From Adiantum capillus-veneris (taxonomy: Eukaryota; Streptophyta; Polypodiopsida; Polypodiales; Pteridaceae), in contig CM043942.1 in assembly GCA_014529385.2 (NCBI GenBank), forward strand, positions 627,001-691,000: a DNA stretch of 64,000 nt, in the 5' to 3' direction. The position numbers and the translations under genes are program-made. The number at the start of each line of letters is the position of its first letter. Position 1 is the stretch's first letter. The notes under the pieces were generated by a model. That model saw only the letters and a list, made by a program, of their open reading frames with translations, made no database searches and was not told the DNA's origin. Below are positions 31,375 through 43,277 of this stretch, piece by piece.

Positions 31375-32481
31375 TTATGTAAGCTTTAGGTCCCAATCAG
31401 TGCGATGAGCCTCGACTGTCTTTGTCAAAATGGAGATGAGAGTTTTGTTGGTACTCTCAGCTTGGCCATTTGCTTGGGGATAATAGGGTGTAGACTTGTG
31501 GTGAGATATCATGAAGTTTGATGTGAGTTCTTTTATTACTTCATTTATAAAATGAGTTCCATTGTCACTCACAAGTTCAAAGGGGCATCCAAAACGTGTG
31601 ATAATGTTCTCAAAGAGGAACTTAGCTGTTGTTTTTGCATACGCCTTTCGTGTTGCTTTTGCTTCAGCCCATTTGATTACATAGTCGGTAGCCACAATGA
31701 TATATCGTGATTGCGTGTTACGTGCAGCCGGACTAATCGGTCCTACAAAGTCTAAGCCCCACTTTTCAAATGGTTGGGTTACCTTGATGGGATGTAGAGG
31801 CATCCTATCCCTTCTTTGTGGCTTGTTGAAGCGTTGGCATTCATCACATCCCTTTGCAAAAAGTGATGCATCCTTAAACAGAGTGGGCCACCAATAGCCT
31901 GACTGTAAGATCTTTCGGGCAGTCAACTTTCCTGAAAAGTGACCACCAGCTACGCCCATGTGTGTCTCTTGTAGAATATATAAATACTCATCCTCGCAGG
32001 CACAGCGTCTAAGAACATCATCTTTTCCTCTCTTATAGAGAGTTCCAGCCAGTAAGCAATAGGGTTCGCATTCCTTGATTAATTTTCGAGCTATATCTTT
32101 TCGCAGTTCTTTGGGTGGAAAACCATTAACTAAGAAGTTAACAATCTTTTCACTCCATTCAGGCATTGTCTCAACAATGAACAAAGGAGTATCAGACAAT
32201 TCATCATCAAACCCCGTAGGAGCTTTGCCATTAGGGATATGAGATAAATGATCTGCCATGACATGTTTCCTCCCAGGCCTAAAAACAACGGTGAAGTCAA
32301 ACTCAAGAAGAATTAACAACCATCGTGTAATTCGACCTGTGGAACACGGATTGTTTACCAAATATAGCAATGCTTGATAATCAACATAAAACACAAACTT
32401 GGTAGCAAGAAGGTAATAGCAAAATTTCTTTACTGTGTAAATCGTAGCTAGACCTTCGCGCTCTGTAGTAGTGTAGTTCAT
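31375..32481 (-). pseudogene. pol: Element C RNase H end and integrase core
   Basis: First part: native RNase H with YTTTEREGLA, FYVDYQALLYLV and MADHLSHIP intact. Then a single H2C2 module (AGGHFSGKLTARKIL to KGCDECQRF) and the integrase core with WGLDFVGPI, VSDNGTHFINEV and ANGQAEST, giving the D,D-E set. It would cut and join the element DNA into the host genome. Unlike D and E there is only one H2C2 module. Confidence 0.9.
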
Positions 32482-33921
32482 CTCGGCATCATTTAATTGG
32501 CGACTTGCAAAGCTAATAGGTTATTCCAATTTATGTTCTCCTAGTTGAGTTAGAACACACCCAATAGCAAAATTTGATGCATCAATATGCACATGAAAAG
32601 GTACATTCCAATCAGGTGTTCGCAGGATTGGAGCACTTGTTAGGGCCTTCTTTAATAACTCATAAGATTGATGACATTCTTCCGTCCAGTGAAACTCGAT
32701 AAGAAGCTTGTACAATGGACGCGTTATCTCGGCAAAGTTTAAAATAAATCTTCGATAATAACCAACATGGCCCATAAATCTTTGAACTCCTTTATAGTTC
32801 GTAGGTGGTGGCAAATCGGCAATGGCTTTAATCTTACTGTCATTTGTGGATATCCCGTTCTTGGACACTATATGCCCTAGAATGACTCCATGCTTAACCC
32901 AAAATTGGCATTTGAAAGGGTTCAATGAGATGCGATAAAATCTGCACCTTTCAAATATTTTTCGTAGATATAACAAATGCTTCCCCCAAGAAGAATAAAC
33001 ACAAAGGTAGTCTAGGAAAGCTTCACAAAACTCCCTTAGAAATTCTTTAAACGCAGTGTTTATTAATCGTTGGAATGTAGCAGGGGCATTTGTCAAGCCA
33101 AAAGCCATAACACGAAATGAAAACACTCCAAACTCTGTGATAAAATCAGTTTTAGCTTGGTCCTCTAATGCAATTGTGATTTGATTGTAACCAGAGTACC
33201 CATCTAAAAAGCTATAAGCTTCCTTGCCCGCAACTCTTTCAAGCACATGTTTTGAATATGGCAAGGGATAATGATCTCTCCTAGTGGTTGCATTAACTTT
33301 CTTGAGGTCCACGCACACTCTTAGTTTCCCATTCTTTTTTGGCACAATGACTATTGGAGAAACCCATTCTGAGTGCTCAATAGGGCATATGAATCCACAT
33401 TGGATAAGTTTTTCAACCTCCTCTTGTACAATTTTGGCGTACTTAGGATTCATTGGATAGGGTCGTTGCTGGACGGGTTTAGCAGTGTTGATCATGGGAA
33501 TTGTATGTTGCACCACAGAAGGTGGAACGCCCTTCATGTCATGATATGTCCAAGAAAAGATATCCTTGTATTCCTTGAGGAGCTCCTTAAGTATAGCCTC
33601 TTCAGTTTCGGTAAGGTCTTGAGCAATAAAGACTGGTTTAGACTCCTCACCTGGTTCTGCTAATTCTATCTCTTTAACTACCGCTGGACCATCATAGACT
33701 CCACTGCTTCCATTGGTAGGTATTTGTTGGGCTTTGGCATACACAACCTTTCGCTCCCCCGTGGTATAATATTTAAAATGTTCAGGAGCCGTATGTAAGT
33801 CAGTAGGATCTTGTCCCGACGGAGACCTTTCTTTTAGTTCTGCCTCCTTTTGTTGTTGTGCTAACTCTCGGTTTTGACGTCTTCTTATAGTTCGACTCAA
33901 TTTCGGCTCTGTAACCTCCAA
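32482..33921 (-). pseudogene. pol: Element C reverse transcriptase
   Basis: SEWVSPIVIVPKKNGKLRVC, FLDGYSGYNQITIAL, FGLTNAPATFQRLI, then GHIVSKNGIS and FMGHVGYYRRFILNF. The catalytic box is FLDY (33007-33018): the second aspartate is tyrosine, so this RT is dead. The native RNase H starts with FHVHIDASNFAIGC. A TAA at 32521 sits where glutamine or a similar residue is expected before PISFASRQL. The 5' linker is rich in R, Q and E. Confidence 0.92.
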
Positions 33922-33963
33922 TTGAGCGAGGTCAATGGGTCACAGGCTGCACCACATGACACT

Positions 33964-35178
33964 CTAGAGATGTTCACCCCAATTGTCTACTAGCTTTCGA
34001 TGAGCATCACATGCCCTTAGATAGCTAAGCCATTCTGTAGTAGATCTTTCCTTGTTTATCCTAGCTCTCACATTTGCTCGATATCGTCGTCTCTTATATG
34101 ACCTTTGTTTCTTGTTAAGGTTTTGATTTTGGTAAATGTTTGAACTCGACTCGCTTGATAGGTCTTCGCTTGTATCTTCTTCACTCTCATATAAATTACC
34201 ATAGATGGTCGTACTAGACCTTGAGTGTTCAGTTTCCATAATTGGCTCACTCAATGTTTCCTCAGGTTCTGAATCCATTTCTCCCTGAGATTCCGTTTCT
34301 GATGTGTATTGACCTGAAGCCTTTGAGGAATCATCGATTTCACTCTCAAGTAGGTGTGCCTCTTTCTTATCATCGGATGTTACATGCGCTACACCTAACA
34401 TGTTTACTGGTGCAATGTGTGGTATCTCTTCCCCATCTGGTGTTACCCAGGTTGTTCCTCTAGCTCCCCATGTATCTATAGTTGCCGCTAGGTGTACCCA
34501 ATCGACATTGTCTGACTCAGCCATTCCGGGTAGGATATCCATATAAGGAGAGTTCTCCCCAATATCCGTGTCTTCGTTACACGTGTAACAATACTGTAAT
34601 GGAACTGAGTGAATTGTTGTGTCTGATCGATTATCAATGATGAATTTATTTCCTAGAGGATGCGTTCGACCACTTAAAAGATCAACTCGAATGACAGAGT
34701 CTTGGAACTGTAAGTAGACGTGGTTTTTGGACCAGTCATGCACCATTTTTGCTTCCCTCATGAATGGACGCCCTAAGATCATCTCAAATGACATAGGATG
34801 CTTGGAAAAATCCATAACAATGAAAGTTTTCCTTACCTTGTGTCCCAATACCTTGATTCTGAGATCCTTTAGCATTCCAATAGGCGTAACAATAGATCCA
34901 TTAGCCATTTTTACCACTACGCTTGTGGCTTCAAGGTGAGGTCGCCCCATAGACTTCCAACAACTCTTTGTCACCATGCTGACTCCCGCACCACCGTCAA
35001 GGACCCCCTTTACAGTTAATCCTTTAGTAGTGATTGGTAGAGTAGCATTAGATTCATCACCTTCAAAGTATTGCCCCAACTTGTTAACGGGTACTTCAAT
35101 TACATATTCATGTCCCGCTAGGTCAGATGGTGGTGCTAAATGTTCCTCATCATTCATTATCGAGTCAGGTTTGTTCAT
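33964..35178 (-). pseudogene. Element C first retropepsin (gag side) and linker
   Basis: Retropepsin with VLDGGAGVSMV (D-G-G, 34987-34998), VVVKMANGSIVTPIG, and MILGRPFMREAKMVHDW. A long acidic linker follows (about 34000-34500, rich in S, E and T) and ends in a basic stretch (KKQRSYKRRRYRANVRARI). The frame is shared with gag and RT; stops TGA (35227), TAA (about 35206) and TAG (33964) bound it. Confidence 0.87.
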
Positions 35179-35226
35179 ATGTGCAAACTGTGGTAATCCG
35201 GCCTGTTATTCTCCATTGAGGAAGGC

Positions 35227-36915
35227 TCAAAGAGCTGAGACTAGCTCGGGGTCTTTATATAGTTTGGACATGATGCTGGTTCTAACTTTTGAAGACATGA
35301 AATCCATCAATTTGGCAACATTTAATGGAATCTTGTGGGACGTAGGACCCTGACAAGAGAATGGTGAAGATGGAATCTCCACTTCCTCAAGGGGGTCGGG
35401 CATTCCCTCACCAAAAATTCTCCCTAGTAGGAAAGGTGTGTTTTCACTTTCAGATGTCCTACCCTCACTCTCTTCCCGAATGATACTGGGTATAGCTAAC
35501 GGCCTGTAGTTCTTGTGAGGTTGAACTTGTGTGGGAAACACTGTGTCCGACATCTGGATATGTTTGGTTTCAGGTTCTAATGTTCGTTGAGTTTCTTCCA
35601 CCAAACCCCTCAGTTGTTGGACTCGTTCAATTTCCACTATTGGGTTTGGATAGGTTCTAATTTTTCTCTTGCAATCCTCATTTTTCGTCTCTCGTGGCTT
35701 ATCTTGGGGGTTCGCAACTGGGTGGTTTAACTTTGAATACTCTTTTGGTGTTCGTCGTAATTCCTCCTCGTGATCCTCCTCACTGGCTTTTTCCTTTGTA
35801 GTAAAAGTTTTGGTCTCCCTGGTCTCTATCGAATCTGAGTCATCCTCAGGGTCATTCATATACACAGGATCCTCTCCTGTCCCTATGTTAGTCTTTGAAC
35901 TAGGTTTTGAGCTAGAAGCATTAAGGGATTTCTTTCTTCGTGTTTTCTTCTTTCTCGCTCGGCCAATGGATGCAGCATCTCTCTCTTCGAGGATGTAATT
36001 TTGCTTTTGGAGCATCGACCGTGTGAGTGCATTCACTGGTGCTATGTTTATAGTTGGTGGTGTCCCATCAACAATCTCTATTATGTTCAATGGTGTGATT
36101 TTCGGTGCGTTTGGATTGTTAGGACACTGTGCGATCAAATGATCTATGCCACAACGATTACAAGTGAGTATTGGCATTGCCAGTGCACTCCCTTGACTTG
36201 TTTGCATTAGTGCAGCATTATTTTGCATTCTAATGGGGCACTCAGCTACTCGATGTGGTCCACCACATTCGTAGCACTGAAGAGGTGGTCTCCTGGCAAA
36301 ACTATTAATGTTTTGGCCTCTTGCTGCTAGCGCAGTAGCTTGATATACCGGTTTGATTTGTCCCCAATGGTCTTCCATATAGTACATGGGACACTCCTCA
36401 AGCATGTCGACTCCATAGGTGATACTAGGGTCTATGTCCCCTTCGCAATCTACATAAGTACTAGATGACTCGCAACCTATTTGGTTCATAGGTGTAACTC
36501 TTGGATGAGGGGGTTGCGGTCCTAGCACTGGAGGTGGAAACGGTGTGGTTTGGACCACATTTTGGGTTCTAGGGACCATGTGCTGTAATGGCAACTGTTG
36601 CTCCATGGGTGGGGTAGGCATCAATGCAGGAACTCGAGGTGAGTCTGCCCAAGCTATAGGCGGTCTATTTTCCATGATGTGTTTAAGCATTAGGCAATCC
36701 TTCGCTTGATGGCCATACCTACCACACGTGTTACAAGTCCAGTTAAACTTTACTCTGAAAGTAGGGCATTCACTCGTAGTATGTGGGCCCAAGCAAATTG
36801 AGCACCATTGTTGCTCCCTTCTTGGATACATATGAGTGTTTTGTGGAGCACGATTATCCCTAAGGCTTTCTTGGATGGCCTTGGTGAGATCTGCTAAAGT
36901 CATCTCTGATATCAT
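35227..36915 (-). pseudogene. gag: Element C nucleocapsid region with four zinc knuckles
   Basis: Four knuckles in order: CSICLGPHTTSEC, CNTCGRYGHQAKDC, CYECGGPHRVAEC, CNRCGIDHLIAQC. The second has the usual C-x2-C-x4-H-x4-C spacing; the other three have C-x2-C-x3-H-x4-C. Proline-rich spacers separate them. A basic cluster (RARKKKTRRKKS) and a charged tail follow. Most plant gypsy gags have one knuckle. The ORF begins exactly after the TAA of the capsid ORF, in the same frame, so the split is a single stop. Confidence 0.85.
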
Positions 36916-38151
36916 TTACTCTTTCACGATTGGATTTATCTTCATTGGCTCACGCCCTGATGCTTGCGAGCTACTAGACTTCGGCTCGGCAGACACTCTT
37001 TCTCCTGCAATCATTAAATTATCCTCCAATTGGATTGCATTCATGGTGACTGCTTCCCAAGTAGTGATACCTCTAATGACTAGTCCATTATAAATACTTT
37101 CATGTCGTAGTCCCCTAATGAATCTATCGAGCAATTGGTTGTTGTTGAATCGCTCGTTTGGATTGCATCGAGAATTAAAATTCTTTAGGCGACTAATGAA
37201 GTCTCTCACGGATTCACCTTCTTCTCGTTGGGCTTTCTGGAGCTGAGAGGCTACACCCCAAAGTACTCCCTCTCGTATGTATTCTTTTAAGAACAGTCTC
37301 CTAAGAGTAGAGTAGATCGTTTTCTCTTCTACTCTTAAGGTTCTATACCAATCTCCAGCCTTTCCGCTTAGGGTCAAACTCAAAGCCTTACACTTATGTA
37401 TCTCATTGTGCTCTTCCAAGGAATCGCACACATGTTCAAAGACTTCCATATGCTTTCCAGCATCTCCGTCTCCACTGAATTTCTGTGTGAGCTTAGCTAC
37501 TTGAACTGCCTTGCTCCTAGGCTCTCTATCAGGTGCACTACGCATGTTTTCCGCAATAGAGCGACCGATAGTTTGAGCAAATGCTGCCAAATCTCCTATT
37601 TGAGCAGGTATAATGGGTGTATGTGCTCTTGGAACCACATGTGAGATGGGAGTTGGCCTTGGTCTTGGCATACGCGCGGCTCTTGGGTCCCAAATTTTGT
37701 ATGGTGGTGTACCAGATGGTGGTCCAAAGTTTACAGGTGTGGCCCTAGGCATAGGGGGTGCCTGATATGGCATGTTATTATTAAATGGCATGGCTCCACT
37801 TGTATAAGAGCTTGGATAATGCCATTGTAGATTGTAAGCTCTTGAAATAATCGGAGGTGTAGGAGCTACATGAGGTTGAGGTACGACAGGTGCACATGAT
37901 TGATACATACATGTAGGTATAGTTGGGGGCACTGTGCTACTAGGCATCGGCGCCGTGTTAACAAATGAACTCCATGGTGTACTTCTTGTCATGCTCACCA
38001 TTGGGATATGTATGGTAGTCGTAGTGTCATTAAGAGAAAGATGAGCTAGATCTGGGAAGGTAAAGCTGCCACTTGTGGGCTCAGATTGTACTGAGGCTCC
38101 TGGCAAAACAACATATGGAGGATCAATGGGGCTCATTGAGGGAGTCTCCAT
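36916..38151 (-). pseudogene. gag: Element C gag capsid region
   Basis: A 411-codon stretch. The first 200 residues are P/T/S/M-rich and low in complexity. The capsid-type gag domain lies near the C-terminus: VAKLTQKFSGDGDAGKHMEVF, LSLTLSGKAGDWYRTL, EYIREGVLWGVASQLQKAQRE, FISRLKNFNSRC, LLDRFIRGLRHESIYNGL. It ends at a TAA followed at once by the ATG of the nucleocapsid stretch in the same frame. Confidence 0.85.
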
Positions 38152-38154
38152 TTG

Positions 38155-39171
38155 TCACAGGGTTGGTTGTTTGGCCTTTCCTGTATCCAAGAAACTCATT
38201 AGGCCTGTTGAAGGTATGTTGATCCCTGTGTTCTGTCTTTCTAACTCGACAATCCTATGGAGGACATCACAGACTTTTTGTTGTTTCTCATCTATGCTAG
38301 TAGCACCCGATGTGGATTGTAGAACATCTAACCAACCCAAATGATAGGTGTGTCCTGTGTACCGATCAGTTAAAGCTTCTGCTTGTAGGTCATACTCCCA
38401 ATTTTCGTTTAAGAATATCCCATCTAGGCCTGGCGTGCTGGAGGTTTCCCTTGAAGTGGAAGCATTATTGCTCCCTATAGCTTGCCCCTCTGTGACTGCT
38501 ACCTTGGGAGCACTCGGTTGATCGGCTGGCATGATTGTTGCCATAGGAGCCTTTGCTTTCAAGGCTCGACTTTGTTCTAGCCTTTGTAGGTTCTCAATTT
38601 CCCTCTCCCTCGTTGCTTGCATATAGCGTTCGATCTCTTGTACTTCGGCAAGACTCCTACCATCGAGTAGTAAAACCTCAGAGGGAGATAGTCCTAAAGG
38701 ATCAGGAGGTACAGTGGATGGAACATTCACATGCACACTCTCAAGAAGCATAGGGTCTATTTGAGGCATGAATGACGAATTTACTTCCCCACTCCCTTCA
38801 TTTATTTCATTAACCGCATGTTCGGAGCAAGTAGCTCTACTAAGGGTCTCTTTTAAGCGGCTAAACACGCTGGACCCGGGCCGTGGGCCCATGGCATGCA
38901 TGTCTTGACTTGAACTATCAAGGTTTGGTGTATGATACCCCTCCATGACTTCGTAGTCAGAGAAAGAATCACTAGACGCGATATGAGGATCTTGGGTCGC
39001 GCTACCTTGAGTCCCGGCCGAAGGTCCAGAACCTAGGGTGGAGGAATAATGGGTGCCCGCGTAAATGGAGTCACTACCAATATGCTCGTGCTCTAACACT
39101 CGTCCAGAGAGTAGGTTCATATGACTTGGATCCCCTAGAAGTGTCAGTGAGGGCCCGTGAAGGCTGCTCAC
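38155..39171 (-). pseudogene. gag: Element C gag N-terminal extension
   Basis: A 338-codon stretch in the capsid frame, separated from it by one TGA. Serine/glycine-rich, with a helical basic segment (VQEIERYMQATREREIENL) and a WEYDLQAEALTDRYTGHTYHLGW block. No recognised domain. The start is the first ATG after the leader. Whether it belongs to Gag or is a separate leader protein cannot be decided. Confidence 0.6.
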
Positions 39172-40179
39172 CTAGTAATTTTGGGTGTTTTGCAACCCAA
39201 GTCTTTTCTTATTTATTTTTTTTTTAATTTTTTGGTCGTTTTTTTATGACCCAGCTATAGAATAGAACGTATGATAGCTCAAAACAAGTGTCTCGGTCAG
39301 AGGGACGTGCCGTGCTTTACAGCCCTCCGTTTGGTCACTTTATGCCCTCGGAATCCCTAAAACCGTCAATTTCTAGTAGGGAACTAGGCCCAAATTAGAA
39401 AGTCTAAGGGTGCAAGTGGGAAGAGAAGGGAGGAGAGTGGAGGACTTGCCCCACATGCTCTCATTCCCTCTTGAGGGGGTAGGGTATATATATAAGAGTG
39501 ACTCAAGTATATATCATAAGCCTGAGGACTGAGGCCTGGGCTTGGGCTTGGCCTTGGGCTTGGGGAAATGATCCCGATCCCGATCAAAATTTTAGTGTAG
39601 CCCCCCAGTCACTCATGCTTAAATATTTTTGGTTTTTTTATTTTTTTTAAAAATAATAATAATAAATTTTTTTAAAGGCGATGACCGCGCGCGGTTTAGG
39701 TGACCCTTTCTTGGCCACACGCACTCTCACCTACCTAACCTCCCAGTCAACAGCTCACAGACAGCTCACTACCTTATCTACTTATTAATAGTGTTGCTAA
39801 CCACTGACTAATCTGTTAACTGCTTATTAACAATGAGCTAACTGTCCACCTACTTCCTCTCTCACTACCTTGCTGTGCAAAGACTGTGTGCAGCCAAACC
39901 TTGACAGAAAACTGTGTGCAGACTGTGTGCAAACAGAAATTGCTAACTGCCTTTTTACTTATTCATTCACTGCAAACAAGCTAATGACTACTAATTGTGC
40001 AAAGACGGTGTGCAAACAGAAAACACAACATTATGCAAAAATCACAGAACTTGCAGACAACACAAAAATTAACAACTTACAGAAAAACAACTCATTCCTC
40101 TTCCTCTTCCCCTTCTTTCCTACTACAAACAACTCATAGGAGAAGCAAAAAGTGCCTCTTGGGCTTAGTGCAGGGCGAT
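39172..40179 (-). other. Element C leader
   Basis: Non-coding leader of about 1 kb. It contains a T/A-rich patch (39620-39680), short CTTGGG-type repeats (39536-39562) and three imperfect copies of a TGTGCAAAGAC/GTGTGCAAACAGAA motif (39875-40025). Confidence 0.6.
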
Positions 40180-40197
40180 TCCCCGGCAGCGGCGCCA
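40180..40197 (-). other. Primer-binding site of element C (tRNA-Asp type)
   Basis: Minus strand TGGCGCCGCTGCCGGGGA, four bases from the 5' LTR. This is one base away from the tRNA-Asp complement used by Athila-like elements. Confidence 0.85.
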
Positions 40198-40201
40198 AAA
40201 A

Positions 40202-40437
40202 TGTGCGCTCCTTGCCGCACTGTCGAAGCAAGGGACTTGCCGTTACACCGTGTGCGAGCCATAGACGACTCCAAGCACACAACTAGCTTAACTAGTAAGC
40301 TCAAAAGAGGGCAATGGTGTGTCACTCACCGCTCTATGCTCCTGCCGTGGAGGATTCCTCGCCGCGAAGAAGAAGGAGACGCCGCTACGTCGCACTCAAC
40401 CGATTCACCGCCGTCGTGCCGCCGCAATGCTTGATCG

Positions 40438-40521
<84 letters not shown>

Positions 40522-40837
40522 TACACACACACACAAGGAGGTGAAGAACAAGAAGATGGAGATGGAGATGGAGCAAGAGCACTCTTCTATTGCACAAATG
40601 AGATAATGAGTGAATTTTAGGTTTAGTTGGCTTTTATATGAGCTCACCCCATTCACACTTGGGCGCCCATGCTTAGCCAACTAATCCCTTGAATGTCCCA
40701 GTTAGAGTGAGCCTCTCATCGGCGATCACTCTTACCCTTTTCCTATTGGTCCGACAAGCCCGGTACCTGACTCTACCAAATACATAATACACGTCCGTCG
40801 TAGGTGATGGGGTGTCCGTGAGCCATGAGGGTTAACA
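40202..40837 (-). repeat. Element C 5' LTR (636 bp)
   Basis: Partner of 26854-27483; includes a (CT)n tract (40440-40518) followed by an AC run and the TATA box at 40632-40638 (minus). Confidence 0.95.
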
Positions 40838-40842
40838 AGCCA
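40838..40842. repeat. Right 5-bp target-site duplication of element C (AGCCA)
   Basis: Identical to 26849-26853. Confidence 0.95.
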
Positions 40843-41686
40843 CCACTAGAATCACAACGGTAGAGGTAGCTAAATTTATCTACGAGCACATATGTTGTAG
40901 GTTTGGCACACCTTTAGAGATCATCTCTGATAGAGGGCCAGGTTTCAGAGCAAACTTGGTAGGAGAATTAATGCAAAAACTGGGCATTACAAGGAGGAAC
41001 TCTTCACCGTATTACCCTCAATGTAATGGCCTAGTTGAAAAGGTAAATGGAATGGTTTCTAAAATTATTACCAAGTAGGTAACAAACATCCCGGAGACTG
41101 GGATAAGTATCTACTACCAGCTTTATGGGCCTATAGAACTTCATTTTGTACATCCTTGGGATTCACACCGTATCATCTAGTATTTGGTAAGGAAGCAATC
41201 TTGCCCATTGAAGTGCAACTACAAAGTCTCAAAGTAATGGCAAGCCAACTTCAACAACCCAACATGCATTTGAAAGATCACATCATCAACTTGGAAAGAC
41301 TGCAGCTAGACAGAGAAGAAGCAATAAATTATTATGCAGCACAAGCAGAGCATAGACGACTTAGCTTTAACGAGCATCTCCGGGAAAAAGAATTGAAGAA
41401 AGGAATGTTGGTGCTCCACTACGACAATCGCTTCGACACGCGCAAGGATAAGAAACTCCTGCTCCGATGGGAAGGCCCTTTCATCATCAGGAAAAATTAT
41501 GCCAATGGAAGCTACCAGCTTATGGAGGCTGATGGAAAACTTCATAAAACCAGGGTACATGGTTGGCGACTTAAACCTTATTTTCTTCGATTTGACCAGG
41601 CTCCATCAATTGACATTCTAGATGAGGACACACCATCAGCCGCCACCTCCGACGATAATGATCAAACAGATGAGCTAGAGACATGA
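40843..41686 (+). pseudogene. pol: Element B integrase, C-terminal half
   Basis: Resumes the integrase interrupted at 26853: FIYEHICCRFGTPLEII, a second catalytic aspartate in SDRGPGF, NGLVEKVNG with the glutamate, then LWAYRTS, FTPYHLVFGKEAILP and a GPF-type module (RWEGPFIIRKNYANGSYQL). It ends in an acidic tail and stop at 41684-41686, 12 bases before the polypurine tract. One TAG and a frameshift lie near 41078-41110. Confidence 0.88.
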
Positions 41687-41698
41687 ATGCCTCTAGCC

Positions 41699-41714
41699 AA
41701 AAGGGGAGGGCTAA
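41699..41714 (+). other. Polypurine tract of element B
   Basis: AAAAGGGGAGGGCTAA directly before the 3' LTR, matching the tract of element A. Confidence 0.9.
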
Positions 41715-42999
41715 TGATGGGGGCTTTTCACAAGCCAAGCTCCCATACCTCTCTTCTCTCATCCCCACCCCATGAAAACCCCCTCTTAGGGAGGGAGTGA
41801 TAAAAGGCATTGAAAAAAGTAAAAAAAACATTAAGTATGATTATGTAAATATATAAGAAAGGTAAAATAGGCCACCTCATGCCTGCGGGGTAGCCCATCC
41901 CCACCTTGCCTCCTTTTTCTTCATTGTTGCCCCACCGGGTGTCCCTTTTCCTCTCCTCCACTCAAAAGGTCAACCCCCTCTCTCTTTCCCTTGTCCTTTC
42001 TCCTTTCTCTCTCCCCTCAAGCTACCCCACCTCTCACCAATAATGCACCCTAACTCACATGCAACTTACCTTATCTTCCAAAATAGTATACCCCACCCCC
42101 TCTTTCTCTCTCCTATCATATCCCATGACCCAAATACCCCCCTCTCTCTCTCTAAAGGGTGCCATGTCTCCTGTCTTGTAGCTAAATAACCTCCCCCACA
42201 CTCACACACACTCGGTTTCACTGAAAAAGGTGCCCACAGACCCATCCCCACCCAGTGGTTACCTGATTTTTCTTGTGTTCACACACATCTGCACACAGAT
42301 TCACTTCTGAACACACTCCCCTCTCTCCCCTCTTGTAATTACTTTATTCTAAATGTCACCTCTCACTTTTTTTCATCAACCCATCTCTCTCTCTTAGTCT
42401 CTCTCTCATGAGACTGCTGTTCTGGCACATATACACACAGCCAGACAAGTGGGGCCCACAGTCACATGGCCTATGTAGATAATGATTTCTTCATTTCTAA
42501 ATTCTAGAATTTCTCCCCCCTCCTCCCCTATATAAAGAGGGGTCACCATCACACTAAGGACACACAACATCACCAAAGAGTACACTATGCACTGTGTGTG
42601 CCTAGTGCACACACACACACACACCATCACCATCACCGCAATCACCATGCTCGTCTTGAGCATGACCTCTACACCCTTGGGCTATGGAAGATGAAGGGCA
42701 GCTAAATGAAGGATGATGGCCATAACCCTCGTGCGAGTCTTCGCCATCAGCTCCCACCTATCAGCCATGTGCTCTACCACTCTCTCCCTTCTCTTTCCCC
42801 TACCCTATGACCCCCATTTCTTCGCCTTATTCTCTAAATAAAGCTTGAGGTTTTGTGAGTATGTTTTCTTGCAATGTTTTGCCTATGTGAGGTGTGCGGA
42901 ATCGCCACCTAGTCTGGTGTTTGGAGTGAGCTTGTGTATGTGTGAAGGGTGTGCGGATTCGCCATCCTTCTGTGGTGCCTAAGTACTAAGCCGCTATAC

Positions 43000-43062
<63 letters not shown>

Positions 43063-43273
43063 TGATCTCATTCCCCTTCCTCTTCATCATTACTCCCAAC
43101 CATCCATCTCTCTTGGATGAAAACTTTGTTATGGTGGTGTGTTGTTTGCGTCCTAGCCGCTCAAGCTAGGTGGTGCCCCCTGTTTGCTTTACCATGACAG
43201 GCTCGAGGCGCTCCATTCGGTCCCCGGTGTTTTAGAGGCCGTCGGGGGTTCGGGGTTCTATTTGCTCCCATCA
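41715..43273 (+). repeat. Element B 3' LTR (1,559 bp)
   Basis: Matches 20062-21621 with scattered substitutions and a small number of short indels. Same TATA (42529-42537), AATAAA (42837-42842) and CT tract (42996-43059). Confidence 0.93.
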
Positions 43274-43277
43274 CTGT
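43274..43277. repeat. Right 4-bp target-site duplication of element B (CTGT)
   Basis: Matches 20058-20061. Removing B plus one copy joins two minus-strand ORF1 pieces in frame, whereas a 5-bp duplication is not supported by the bases. Confidence 0.75.

Larger units (their letters stand above)
26854..40837 (-). mobile_element. Element C: Ty3/gypsy element with two protease domains
   Basis: 13,984 bp with 630- and 636-bp LTRs, a perfect AGCCA duplication, a tRNA-Asp-type PBS and a polypurine tract at the 3' LTR. Order on the minus strand: leader, gag with four zinc knuckles, protease 1, RT, RNase H, integrase, protease 2, W-P-K tail, internal polypurine tract and TATA, accessory ORF, non-coding DNA, 3' LTR. 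From 39171 to 30142 every readable piece is in one frame, broken only by stops. Native RNase H is intact-looking and there is no second RNase H, so it is not a Tat element. The PBS resembles that of Athila. Confidence 0.93.
20062..43273 (+). mobile_element. Element B: Tat-type Ty3/gypsy element split by element C
   Basis: LTRs at 20062-21621 and 41715-43273, primer site at 21624, polypurine tract at 41699-41714, and one gag-pro-RT-RNase H-second RNase H-integrase unit on the plus strand. Element C sits inside the integrase gene (26854-40837 plus one AGCCA). Flanking CTGT (20058-20061 and 43274-43277) is the target duplication. Without C the element is about 9.2 kb. It is inactive: three in-frame TGA codons in gag-pro, at least one frameshift before the second RNase H, and the C insertion. 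Confidence 0.92.
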
